Source: Campanula takesimana
Lineage: Eukaryota > Streptophyta > Magnoliopsida > Asterales > Campanulaceae
Assembly: GCA_026119855.1 (NCBI GenBank)
Contig: JAOWBW010002221.1
Span: 45,186-109,185 of the forward strand
Reading direction: 5' to 3'
Length of the DNA: 64,000 bases
Part shown: positions 25,201 to 38,869 of the stretch, piece by piece
Layout: every line of letters begins with the position of its first letter
How positions within the stretch are numbered: the stretch's first letter is position 1
Translations under genes and position numbers: made by a program
Notes under the pieces: generated by a model
Database searches by the model: none
What the model saw: only the letters and a program-made list of their open reading frames with translations
What the model was told of the DNA's origin: nothing

Positions 25201-28200
25201 TTAGACTGCCGGGATTTGGTCAACTTGGCTCTATGGAGAGGGTTGACTTACAAGGAACAGGCGTGACTCTCGGCGGGTCAGAGGCGGGACATGGTCAACT
25301 TGGCTCTATGGAGAGGGTTGACTTACACGAAATGGGCGTGACACTCAGCGGGTCAGAGGCGGGACATGGTCAACTTGGCTCTATAGAGAGGGTTAACTAA
25401 AAGGATGGTCTTACGTCATTTTCGACTGCCGGGATTTGGTCAACTTGGCTCTATGGAGAGGGTTGACTTACATGGAATGGGGGTGACACTCGGCGGGTTA
25501 GAGGCGGGACATGGTCAACTTGGCTCTATGGAGCGGGTTGACTTACAAGGAATGGGCGTGAATCTCGGCGGGTTAGAGGCGAGACATGGTCAACTTGGCT
25601 CTATGGAGAGGGTTGACTTACACGAAATGGGCCTGACACTCGGCGGGTCAGAGGCGGGATATAGTCAACTTGGCTCTATGGAGACGGTTGACTTACAAGG
25701 AACGGTCGTGACTCTCGGCGGGTCAGAGGCGGGACATGGTCAACTTGGCTCTATGGTGAGGGTTGACTTACATGAAAATAGGCGTGACTCTCATCGGGTC
25801 AGACACGGGACATGGTTAACTTGGCTCTATGGAGAGGGTTGACTTACACGAAATGGGCGTGACACTCGGCGGGTCAGAGGCGGGACATGATCAACTTGGC
25901 TCTATGTAGAGGGTTGACTCTCGGCGGGCCAGAGGTGGGACATGGTCAACTTGGCTCTATGGAGAGGGTTGACTTATAAAGAACGGGCGTGACACTCGGC
26001 AGCTCAGAGGCGGGACATGGTCAACTTGGCTCTATGGAAAGGGTTGACTTATAAAGAACTGGCGTGACTCTCTGCGGGATATGGTCAACTTGGCTCTATG
26101 GAGAGGGTTGACTTACAAGGAACGGGCATGACTCTCGGCGGGTCATGGTCAACTTGGCTCTATGGAGAGGGTTGACTTACACGAAATGGGCGTTACACTC
26201 AACGGGTCAGAGGCGAGACATGGTCAACTTTGCTCTATGGAGAGGGTTGACTTACACAAAATGGGCGTGACACACAGCGGGTCAGAGGCGGGACATGGTC
26301 AACTTGGCTCTATGGAGAGGGTTGACTTACACGAAAATAGGCGTGACTCTCGGCAGGTCAAAAGGCGGGACATGGTCAACTTGGCTCTATGGAGAGGGTT
26401 GACTTACAAGGTAATGGGTGTGACACTCGGCGGGTCAGAGGCAGGACATGGTCAACTTGGCTCTATGGAGAGGGTGACTTACACGAAAATGGGCGTGACT
26501 CTCGGCGGGACATGGTCAACTTGGCTCTATAGAGAGGGTTAAATAAAAGGATGGTCTTACGTCATTTTAGACTGCCGAGATTTGGTCAACTTGGCTCTAT
26601 GGAGAGGGTTGACTTACAAGGAACGGGCGTGACAATCGGCGGGTCAGAGGCGGGACATGGTCAACTTGGCTCTATGGAGCGGGTTGACTTACAAGGAACG
26701 GGCATGACAATCGGCGGGTCAGAGGCGGGACATGGTCAACTTGGCTCTATGGAGCGGGTTGACTTACAAGGAATGGGCGTGACTCTCGGCGGGTCAGAGG
26801 CGAGACATGGTCTACTTGGCTCTATGGAGAGGGTTGACTTACACGAAATGGGCGTGACACTCAGCGGGTCAGAGGCGAGACATGGTCAACTTGGCTCTAT
26901 GGAGAGGGTTGATTTACACGAAATGGGCGTGACTCTCGGTGGGTCAGAGGTCATGGTCAACTTGGCTCTATGGAGAGGGTTGACTTACACGAAATGGGCG
27001 TGACACTCGGCGGGTCAGAGGCGAGACATGATGAACTTGGCTCTATGGAGAGGGTTGACTTACAAGGAACGGGCGTGACTCTCGGCGGGTCAGAGGCGCG
27101 ATATGGTCACTTGGCTCTATGGAGAGGGTTGACTTACAAGGAACGGTCGTGACTGTCGGTGGGTCAGAGGCGGGACATGGTCAACTTGGCTCTATGGAGA
27201 GGGTTAACTTACACGAAAATAGGCGTGACTCTCCGCGGGTCAGAGACGAGATATGGTCAACTTGGCTTTATAGAGCGGGTTGACTTACACGAAATGGGTG
27301 TGACACTCGGCGGGTCAGAGGCGGGACATGATCAATTTGGCTCTATGGAGAGGGTTGACTTACAAGGAACGGGCGTGACTCTCAGCGGGTCAGTGGTGGG
27401 ACATGGTCAACTTAGCTCTATGGAGAGGGTTGACTTACACGCAAATGGGCATGACATCGGCGGCTCAAAGGCGGGACATGGTCAACTTGGCTCTATGGAG
27501 AGGGTTGACTTATAAAGAACGGGCGTGACTCTCGGCGGGTCAGAGGCGGGATATCCAACTTGGCTCTATGGAGAGGGTTGACTTACAAGGAACGGGCGTG
27601 ACTCTCGGCGGGTCAGAGGCGGGACATGGTCAACTTGGCTCTATGGAGAGGGTTGACTTACACGAAATGGGCGTGACACTCAGTGGGTCAGAGGCGAGAC
27701 ATGGTCAACTTGGCTCTATGGAGAGGGTTGATTTACACGAAATGGGCGTGACTCTCGATGGGTCAGAGGTCATGGTCAACTTGGCTCTATGGAGAGGGTT
27801 AGCTTACACGAAATGGGCGTGACACTCGGCGGGTCAGAGGTGAGACATGATTAACTTGACTCTATAGAGAGGGTTGACTTACAAGGAACGGGCGTGACTC
27901 TCGGCGGGTCAGAGGCGGGATATGGTCGACTTGGCTCTATGGAAAGGGTTGACTTACAAGGAACGGTCGTGACTCTCGGTGGGTCAGAGGCGGGACATGG
28001 TCAACTTGGCTCTATGGAGAGGGTTAACTTACACCAAAATAGGCGTGACTCTCGGCGGGTCAGAGACGGGACATGGTCAACTTGGCTCTATGGAGAGGGT
28101 TGACTTACACGAAATAGGCGTGACACTCGGCGGGTCAGAGGCGGGACATGATCAACTTGGCTCTATGGAGAGGGTTGACTTATAAGGAACGGGCGTGACT

Positions 28201-29699
28201 CTCGGCGGGTCAGTGGTGGGACATGGTCAACTTGGCTCTATGGAGAGGGTTGACTTACACGCAAATGGGCATGACACTCGGCGTCTCAGAGGCGGGACAT
28301 GGTCAACTTGGCTCTATGGAGAGGGATGACTTATAAAGAACGGGCGTGACTCTCGGCGGGTCAGAGGCGGGATATGGTAAACTTGGCTCTATGGAGAGGG
28401 TTGACTTACAAGGAACGGTCGTGACTCTCGGCAGGTCAGAGGCGGGACATGGCCAACTTGGCTCTATGGAGAGGGTTGACTTACACGAAAATAGGCGTGA
28501 CTCTCGGCGGGTCAGAAACGGGACATGGTCAACTTGGCTCTATGGAGAGGGTTAACTTACACGAAATGGGCGTGACACTCGGCGGGTCAGACGCGGGACA
28601 TGATCAACTTGGCTCTATGGAGAGGGTTGACTTACAAGGAACGGGCGTGACTCTCGGCGGGTCAGAGGCAGGACATGGTCAACTTGGCTCTATTCAGAGG
28701 GTTGACTTACACGCAAATGGGCGTGACACTCGGCAGCTCAGAGGCGGGACATGGTCAACTTGGCTCTATGGAGAGGGTTGACTTATAAAGAACAAGCGTG
28801 ACTCTCGGCGGGTCAGAGGCGGGATATGGACAACTTGGCTCTATGGAGTCGGTTGAATTACAAGGAACGGGCGTGACTCTCGGCGGGTCAGAGGCGGGAC
28901 ATGGTCAACTTGGCTCTATGGAGAGGGTTGACTTACACGAAAATATGCGTGACTCTCGGCAGGTCAAGAGGCGGGACATGGTCAACTTGGCTCTATGGGA
29001 GAGGGTTGACTTACAAGGTAATGGGTGTGACACTCGGTGAGACAGAGGCGGGACATGGTCAACTTTGCTCTATGGAGAGGGATGACTTACACGAAAATGG
29101 GCGTGACTCTCGGCGGGTCAGAGGTGGGACATGGTCAACTTGGATCTATAGAGAGGGTTAACTAAAAGGATGGTCTTACGTCATTTTAGACTGCCGGGAT
29201 TTGGTCAACTTGGCTCTATGGAGAGGGTTGACTTACTCGAAATGGGTGTGACACTCGGCGGGTCAGAGGCGAGACATGATCACCTTGACTCTATAGAGAG
29301 GGTTGACTTACAAGGAATGGGCGTGACTCTCGCCGGGTAAGAGGCGGGATATGGTCAACTTCGCTCTATGGAGAGGGTTGACTTACAAGGAACGGTCGTG
29401 ACTCTCGGCGGGTCAGAGGCGGGATATGGTCAACTTCGCTCTATGGACAGGGTTGACTTACAAGAAACGGTCGTGACTCTCGGTGGGTCAGAGGCGGGAC
29501 ATGGTCAACTTGGCTCTATAGAGAGGGTTGACTTACACGAAAATAGGCGTGACTCTCGGCGGGTCAGAGATGGGACATGTCAACTTGGCTTTATGGAGCG
29601 GGTTGACTTACACGAAATGGGTGTGACACTCGGCGGGTCAGAGGCGGGACATGATCAATTTGGCTCTATGGAGAGGGTTGACTTACAAGGAACGGGCGT

Positions 29700-32600
29700 G
29701 ACTCTCGGCGGGTCAGTGGTGGGACATGGTCAACTTAGCTCTATGGAGAGGGTTGACTTACACGCAAATGGGCATGACACCGGCGGCTCAGAGGCGGGAC
29801 ATAGTCAACTTGGCTCTATGGAGAGGGTTGACTTATAAAGAACGGGCGTGACTCTCGGCGGGTCAGAGGCGGGATATGGTCAACTTGGCTCTATGGAGAG
29901 GGTTGACTTACAAGGAACGGGTGTGACTCTCGGCGGGTCATAGGCGGGACATGGTCAACTTGGCTCTATGGAGAGGGTTAACTTACACGAAATGGGCGTG
30001 ACACTCAGCGGGTCAGAGGCGGGACATGGTCAACTTGGCTCTATAGAGAGGGTTAACTAAAAGGATGGTCTTACATCATTTTAGACTGCCGGGATTTGGT
30101 TAACTTAGCTCTATGGAGAGGGTTGACTTACATGGAATGGGGGTGACACTCGGAGGGGTCAGAGGCAGGACATGGTCAACTTGGCTCTATGGAGCGGGTT
30201 GACTTACAAGGAATGGGCGTGACTCTCGGCGGGTCAGAGGCGAGACATGGTCAACTTGGCTCTATGGAGAGGGTTGGCTTACACGAAATGGGCGAGACAC
30301 TCGGCGGGTCAGAGGCGGGATATGGTCAACTTGGCTCTATGGAGAGAGTTGACTTAAAAGGAACGGTCGTGACTCTCGGCGGGTCAGAGGCGGGACATGG
30401 TCAACTTGGCTCTATGGAGAGGGTTGACTTACACGAAAATAGGCGTGACTCTCGGTGGGTCAGAAACGGGACATGGTCAACTTGGCTCTATGGAGAGGGT
30501 TGACTTACAAGGAACGGGTGTGACTCTCGGCGGGTCAGAGGCGGGACATGGTCAACTTGGCTCTATGGAGAGGGTTGACTTACACTAAATGGGCGTGACA
30601 CTCAGCGGGTCAGAGGCGGGACATGGTCAACTTGGCTCTATAGAGAGGGTTAACTAAAAGGATGGTCTTACATCATTTTAGACTGCCGGGATTTGGTTAA
30701 CTTGGATCAATGGAGAGGGGTGACTTACATGGAACGGGGGTGACACTCGGCGGGTCAGAGGCGGGACATGGTCAACTTGGCTCTATGGAGCGGGTTGACA
30801 TACAAGGAATGGGCGTGACTCTCGGCGGGTCAGAGGCGAGACATGGTCAACTTGGCTCTATGGAGAGGATTGGCTTACATGAAATGGGCGTGACACTCGG
30901 CGGGTCAGAGGCGGGACATGATCAACTTGGCTCTATGGAGAGGGTTGACTTACAAGGAACGGGCGTGACTCTCGGCGAGTCAGAGGCGGGACATGGTCAA
31001 CTTGGCTCTATGGAGAGGGTTGACTTACAAGGAACAGTCGTGACTCTCGGCGGGTCAGAGGCGGGATATGGTCAACTTCGCTCTATGGAGAGGGTTAACT
31101 TACAAGGAACGGTCGTGACTCTCGCCGGGTCAGAGGCGGGATATGGTCAACTTCGCTCTATGGAGAGGGTTGACTTACTAGGAACGGTCGTGACTCTCGG
31201 TGGGTCAGAGGCGGTACATGGTCAACTTGGCTCTATGGAGAGGGTTGACTTACACGAAAATAGGCGTGACTCTCGGCGGGTCAGAGACGGGACATGTCAA
31301 CTTGGCTTTATGGAGAGGGTTGACTTACACGAAATGGGCGTGACACTCGGCAGGTCAGAGGCGGGACATGATCAATTTGGCTCTATGGAGAGGGTTGACT
31401 TACAAGGAACGGGCGTGACTCTCGGCGGGTCAGTGGTGGGACATGGTCAACTTGGCTCTATGGAGAGGGTTGACTTACACGCAAATGGGCATGACACTCG
31501 GCGGCTCAGAGGCGGGACATGGTCAACTTGGCTCTATGGGGAGGGTTGACCTATAAAGATCGGGCGTGACTCTCGGCGGGTCAGAGGCGGGATATCCAAC
31601 TTGGCTCTATGGAGAGGGTTGACTTACAAGGAACGGGCGTGACTCTCGGCGGATCAGAGGCGGGACATGGTCAACTTGGCTCTATGGAGAGGGTTGACTT
31701 ACACGAAATGGGCGTGACACTCAGCGGATCAGAGGAGGGACATGGTCAACTTGGCTCTATAGAGAGGGTTAACTAAAAGGATGGTCTTACATCATTTTAG
31801 ACTGCCGGGATTTGGTCAAATTTGCTCTATGGAGAGGGTTGACTTACATGGAACGGGGGTGACACTCGGCGGGTCAGAGGCGGGACATGGTCAACTTGGC
31901 TCTATGGAGCGGGTTGACTTACAAGGAATGGGCGTGACTCTCGGCGGGTCAGAGGCGAGACATGGTCAACTTGGCTCTATGGAGAAGGTTGACTTACACG
32001 AAAATAGGCGTGACTCTCGGCGGGTCAGAAACGGGACATAGTCAACTTGGCTCTATGGAGAGGGTTGACTTACACGAAATGGGCGTGACACTCGGCGGGT
32101 CAGAGGCGGGATATGATCAACTTGGCTCTATGGAGAGGGTTGACTTACAAGGAACGGGCGTGACTCTCGGCGAGTCAGAGGTGGGACATGGTCAACTTGG
32201 CTCTATGGAGAGGGTTGACTTACAAGGAACGGTCGTGACTCTCGGCGGGTCAGAGGCGGGATATGGTCAACTTGGCTCTATGGAGAGGGTTGACTTACAA
32301 GGAACGGGTGTGACTCTCGACGGGTCAGAGGCGGGACATGGTCAACTTGGCTCTATGGAGAGGGTTGACTTACACGAAATGGGCGTGACACTCAGCGGGT
32401 CAGATGCGGGACATAGTCAACTTGGCTCTATAGAGAGGGTTAACTAAAAGGATGGTCTTACGTCATTTTAGTCTGCCAGGATTTGGTCAACTTGGCTCTA
32501 TGGAGAGGGTTGACTTACATGGAACGGGGGTGAGACTCGGCGGGTCAGAGGCGAGACTTGGTCAACTTGGCTCTATGGAGAGGGTTGACTTACACGAAAA

Positions 32601-35600
32601 TAGGCGTGACTCTCGGCGGGTCAGAAACGGGACATGGTCAACTTGGCTCTATGGAGAGGGTTGACTTACAAGGAACGGGTCTGACTCTCGGCGGGTCAGA
32701 GGCGGGACATGGTCAACTTGGCTCTATGGAGAGGGTTGACTTACACGAAATGGGCGTGACACTCAGCGGGTCAGAGGCGGGACATGGTCAACTTGGCTCT
32801 ATAGAGAGGGTTAACTAAAAGGATGGTCTTACATCATTTTAGACTGCCGGGATTTGGTTAACTTGGATCAATGGAGAGGGGTGACTTACATGGAACGGGG
32901 GTGACACTCGGCGGGTCAGTGGTGGGACATGGTCAACTTAGCTCTATGGAGAGGGTTGACTTACACGCAAATGGGCATGACACTCGGCGGCTCAGAGGCG
33001 GGACATAGTCAACTTGGCTCTATGGAGAGGGTTGACTTATAAAGAACGGGCGTGACTCTCGGCGGGTCAGAGGCGGGATATGGTCAACTTGGCTCTATGG
33101 AGAGGGTTGACTTACAAGGAACGGGTGTGACTCTCGGCGGGTCATAGGCGGGACATGGTCAACTTGGCTCTATGTAGAGGGATAACTTACACGAAATGGG
33201 CGTGACACTCAGCGGGTCAGAGGCGGGACATGGTCAACTTGGCTCTATAGAGAGGGTTAACTAAAAGGATGGTCTTACATCATTTTAGACTGCCGGGATT
33301 TGGTTAACTTAGCTCTATGGAGAGGGTTGACTTACATGGAATGGGGGTGACACTCGGAGGGGTCAGAGGCAGGACATGGTCAACTTGGCTCTATGGAGCG
33401 GGTTGACTTACAAGGAATGGGCGTGACTCTCGGCGGGTCAGAGGCGAGACATGGTCAACTTGGCTCTATGGAGAGGGTTGGCTTACACGAAATGGGCGAG
33501 ACACTCGGCGGGTCAGAGGCGGGATATGGTCAACTTGGCTCTATGGAGAGAGTTGACTTAAAAGGAACGGTCGTGACTCTCGGCGGGTCAGAGGCGGGAC
33601 ATGGTCAACTTGGCTCTATGGAGAGGGTTGACTTACACGAAAATAGGCGTGACTCTCGGTGGGTCAGAAACGGGACATGGTCAACTTGGCTCTATGGAGA
33701 GGGTTGACTTACAAGGAACGGGTGTGACTCTCGGCGGGTCAGAGGCGGGACATGGTCAACTTGGCTCTATGGAGAGGGTTGACTTACACTAAATGGGCGT
33801 GACACTCAGCGGGTCAGAGGCGGGACATGGTCAACTTGGCTCTATAGAGAGGGTTAACTAAAAGGATGGTCTTACATCATTTTAGACTGCCGGGATTTGG
33901 TTAACTTGGATCAATGGAGAGGGGTGACTTACATGGAACGGGGGTGACACTCGGCGGGTCAGAGGCGGGACATGGTCAACTTGGCTCTATGGAGCGGGTT
34001 GACATACAAGGAATGGGCGTGACTCTCGGCGGGTCAGAGGCGAGACATGGTCAACTTGGCTCTATGGAGAGGATTGGCTTACATGAAATGGGCGTGACAC
34101 TCGGCGTCAGAGGCGGGACATGATCAACTTGGCTCTATGGAGAGGGTTGACTTACAAGGAACGGGCGTGACTCTCGGCGAGTCAGAGGCGGGACATGGTC
34201 AACTTGGCTCTATGGAGAGGGTTGACTTACAAGGAACAGTCGTGACTCTCGGCGGGTCAGAGGCGGGATATGGTCAACTTCGCTCTATGGAGAGGGTTAA
34301 CTTACAAGGAACGGTCGTGACTCTCGCCGGGTCAGAGGCGGGACATGGTCAACTTCGCTCTATGGAGAGGGTTGACTTACTAGGAACGGTCGTGACTCTC
34401 GGTGGGTCAGAGGCGGTACATGGTCAACTTGGCTCTATGGAGAGGGTTGACTTACACGAAAATAGGCGTGACTCTCGGCGGGTCAGAGACGGGACATGTC
34501 AACTTGGCTTTATGGAGAGGGTTGACTTACACGAAATGGGCGTGACACTCGGCAGGTCAGAGGCGGGACATGATCAATTTGGCTCTATGGAGAGGGTTGA
34601 CTTACAAGGAACGGGCGTGACTCTCGGCGGGTCAGTGGTGGGACATGGTCAACTTGGCTCTATGGAGAGGGTTGACTTACACGCAAATGGGCATGACACT
34701 CGGCGGCTCAGAGGCGGGACATGGTCAACTTGGCTCTATGGGAGGGTTGACCTATAAAGATCGGGCGTGACTCTCGGCGGGTCAGAGGCGGGATATCCAA
34801 CTTGGCTCTATGGAGAGGGTTGACTTACAAGGAACGGGCGTGACTCTCGGCGGATCAGAGGCGGGACATGGTCAACTTGGCTCTATGGAGAGGGTTGACT
34901 TACACGAAATGGGCGTGACACTCAGCGGATCAGAGGAGGGACATGGTCAACTTGGCTCTATAGAGAGGGTTAACTAAAAGGATGGTCTTACATCATTTTA
35001 GACTGCCGGGATTTGGTCAAATTTGCTCTATGGAGAGGGTTGACTTACATGGAACGGGGGTGACACTCGGCGGGTCAGAGGCGGGACATGGTCAACTTGG
35101 CTCTATGGAGCGGGTTGACTTACAAGGAATGGGCGTGACTCTCGGCGGGTCAGAGGCGAGACATGGTCAACTTGGCTCTATGGAGAAGGTTGACTTACAC
35201 GAAAATAGGCGTGACTCTCGGCAGGTCAGAAACGGGACATAGTCAACTTGGCTCTATGGAGAGGGTTGACTTACACGAAATGGGCGTGACACTCGGCGGG
35301 TCAGAGGCGGGATATGATCAACTTGGCTCTATGGAGAGGGTTGACTTACAAGGAACGGGCGTGACTCTCGGCGAGTCAGAGGTGGGACATGGTCAACTTG
35401 GCTCTATGGAGAGGGTTGACTTACAAGGAACGGTCGTGACTCTCGGCGGGTCAGAGGCGGGATATGGTCAACTTGGCTCTATGGAGAGGGTTGACTTACA
35501 AGGAACGGGTGTGACTCTCGACGGGTCAGAGGCGGGACATGGTCTACTTGGCTCTATGGAGAGGGTTGACTTACACGAAATGGGCGTGACACTCAGCGGG

Positions 35601-38340
35601 TCAGATGCGGGACATAGTCAACTTGGCTCTAGAGAGAGGGTTAACTAAAAGGATGGTCTTACGTCATTTTAGTCTGCCAGGATTTGGTCAACTTGGCTCT
35701 ATGGAGAGGGTTGACTTACATGGAACGGGGTGAGACTCGGCGGGTCAGAGGTGGGACATGGTCAACTTGGCTCTATGGAGCGGGTTGACTTACAAGGAAA
35801 GGGCGTGACTCTCGGCGGGTCAGAGGCGAGACTTGGTCAACTTGGCTCTATGGAGAGGGTTGACTTACACGAAAATAGGCGTGACTCTCGGCGGGTCAGA
35901 AACGGGACATGGTCAACTTGGCTCTATGGAGAGGGTTGACTTACAAGGAACGGGTGTGACTCTCGGCGGGTCAGAGGCGGGACATGGTCAACTTGGCTCT
36001 ATGGAGAGGGTTGACTTACACGAAATGGGCGTGACACTCAGCGGGTCAGAGGCGGGACATGGTCAACTTGGCTCTATAGAGAGGGTTAACTAAAAGGATG
36101 GTCTTACATCATTTTAGACTGCCGGGATTTGGTTAACTTGGATCAATGGAGAGGGGTGACTTACATGGAACGGGGGTGACACTCGGCGGGTCAGAGGCGG
36201 GACATGGTCAACTTGGCTCTATGGAGCGGGTTGACATACAAGGAATGGGCGTGACTCTCGGCGGGTCAGAGGCGAGACATGGTCAACTTGGCTCTATGGA
36301 GAGGATTGGCTTACATGAAATGGGCGTGACACTCGGCGGGTCAGAGGCGGGACATGATCAACTTGGCTCTATGGAGAGGGTTGACTTACAAGGAACGGGC
36401 GTGACTCTCGGCGAGTCAGAGGCGGGACATGGTCAACTTGGCTCTATGGAGAGGGTTGACTTACAAGGAACAGTCGTGACTCTCGGCGGGTCAGAGGCGG
36501 GATATGGTCAACTTCGCTCTATGGAGAGGGTTAACTTACAAGGAACGGTCGTGACTCTCGCCGGGTCAGAGGCGGGATATGGTCAACTTCGCTCTATGGA
36601 GAGGGTTGACTTACTAGGAACGGTCGTGACTCTCGGTGGGTCAGAGGCGGTACATGGTCAACTTGGCTCTATGGAGAGGGTTGACTTACACGAAAATAGG
36701 CGTGACTCTCGGCGGGTCAGAGACGGGACATGTCAACTTGGCTTTATGGAGAGGGTTGACTTACACGAAATGGGCGTGACACTCGGCAGGTCAGAGGCGG
36801 GACATGATCAATTTGGCTCTATGGAGAGGGTTGACTTACAAGGAACGGGCGTGACTCTCGGCGGGTCAGTGGTGGGACATGGTCAACTTGGCTCTATGGA
36901 GAGGGTTGACTTACACGCAAATGGGCATGACACTCGGCGGCTCAGAGGCGGGACATGGTCAACTTGGCTCTATGGGGAGGGTTGACCTATAAAGAACGGG
37001 CGTGACTCTCGGCGGGTCAAAGGCGGGATATCCAACTTGGCTCTATGGAGAGGGTTGACTTACAAGGAACGGGCGTGACTCTCGGCGGATCAGAGGCGGG
37101 ACATGGTCAACTTGGCTCTATGGAGAGGGTTGACTTACACGAAATGGGCGTGACACTCAGCGGATCAGAGGAGGGACATGGTCAACTTGGCTCTATAGAG
37201 AGGGTTAACTAAAAGGATGGTCTTACATCATTTTAGACTGCCGGGATTTGTTCAAATTTGCTCTATGGAGAGGGTTGACTTACATGGAACGGGGGTGACA
37301 CTCGGCGGGTCAGAGGCGGGACATGGTCAACTTGGCTCTATGGAGCGGGTTGACTTACAAGGAATGGGCGTGACTCTCGGCGGGTCAGAGGCGAGACATG
37401 GTCAACTTGGCTCTATGGAGAAGGTTGACTTACACGAAAATAGGCGTGACTCTCGGCGGGTCAGAAACGGGACATAGTCAACTTGGCTCTATGGAGAGGG
37501 TTGACTTACACGAAATGGGCGTGACACTCGGCGGGTCAGAGGCGGGATATGATCAACTTGGCTCTATGGAGAGGGTTGACTTACAAGGAACGGGCGTGAC
37601 TCTCGGCGAGTCAGAGGTGGGACATGGTCAACTTGGCTCTATGGAGCGGGTTGACTTACAAGGAACGGTCGTGACTCTCGGCGGGTCAGAGGCGGGATAT
37701 GGTCAACTTGGCTCTATGGAGTGGGTTGACTTACAAGGAACGGGTGTGACTCTCGGCGGGTCAGAGGCGGGACATGGTCAACTTGGCTCTATGGAGAGGG
37801 TTGACTTACACGAAATGGGCGTGACACTCAGCGGGTCAGATGCGGGACATAGTCAACTTGGCTCTATAGAGAGGGTTAACTAAAAGGATGGTCTTACGTC
37901 ATTTTAGTCTGCCAGGATTTGGTCAACTTGGCTCTATGGAGAGGGTTGACTTACATGGAACGGGGGTGAGACTCGGCGGGTCAGAGGTGGGACATGGTCA
38001 ACTTGGCTCTATGGAGCGGGTTGACTTACAAGGAAAGGGCGTGACTCTCGGCGGGTCAGAGGCGAGACTGGTCAACTTGGCTCTATGGAGAGGGTTGACT
38101 TACACGAAAATAGGCGTGACTCTCGGCGGGTCAGAAACGGGACATGGTCAACTTGGCTCTATAGAGAGGGTTGACTTACAAGGAACGGGTGTGACTCTCG
38201 GCGGGTCAGAGGCGGGACATGGTCAACTTGGCTCTATGGAGAGGGTTGACTTACACGAAATGGGCGTGACACTCAGCGGGTCAGAGGCGGGACATGGTCA
38301 ACTTGGCTCTATAGAGAGGGTTAACTAAAAGGATGGTCTT
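29700..38340. repeat. Higher-order repeat with 3.2-kb and 2.23-kb copies (three copies)
   Basis: Copy one (about 29700-32900) matches copy two at an offset of 3201-3204 bp (30189/33393, 30710/33914, 31781/34982). The later part recurs a third time at an offset of about 2232-2235 bp (33914/36146, 34982/37217, 35163/37398). So copy three lacks the first kilobase or so of the unit. Small single-base deletions separate the copies. Block edges are approximate. Confidence 0.85.
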
Positions 38341-38869
38341 ACATCATTTTAGACTGCCGGGATTTGGTTAACTTGGATCAATGGAGAGGGTTGACTTACA
38401 TGGAACGGGGGTGACACTCGGCGGGTCAGAGGCGGGACATGGTCAACTTGGCTCTATGGACCGGGTTGACTTACAAGGAATGGGCGTGACTCTCGGCGGG
38501 TCAGAGGCGAGACATGGTCAACTTGGCTCTATGGAGAGGATTGGCTTACATGAAATGGGCGTGACACTCGGCGGGTCAGAGGCGGGACATGATCAACTTG
38601 GCTCTATGGAGAGGGTTGACTTACAAGGTACGGGCGTGACTCTCGGCGAGTCAGGGGCGGGACATGGTCAACTTGGCTCTATGGAGAGGGTGGACTTACA
38701 AGGAACGGACGTGACTCTCAGCGGGTCAGAGGCGGGACATGGTCAACTTGGCTCTATGGAGAGGGTTGACTTACACGAAATGGGCGTGACACTCAGCGGG
38801 TCAGAGGCGGGACATGGTCAACTTGGCTCTATAGAGAGGGTTAACTAAAAGGATGGTCTTACGTCATTT

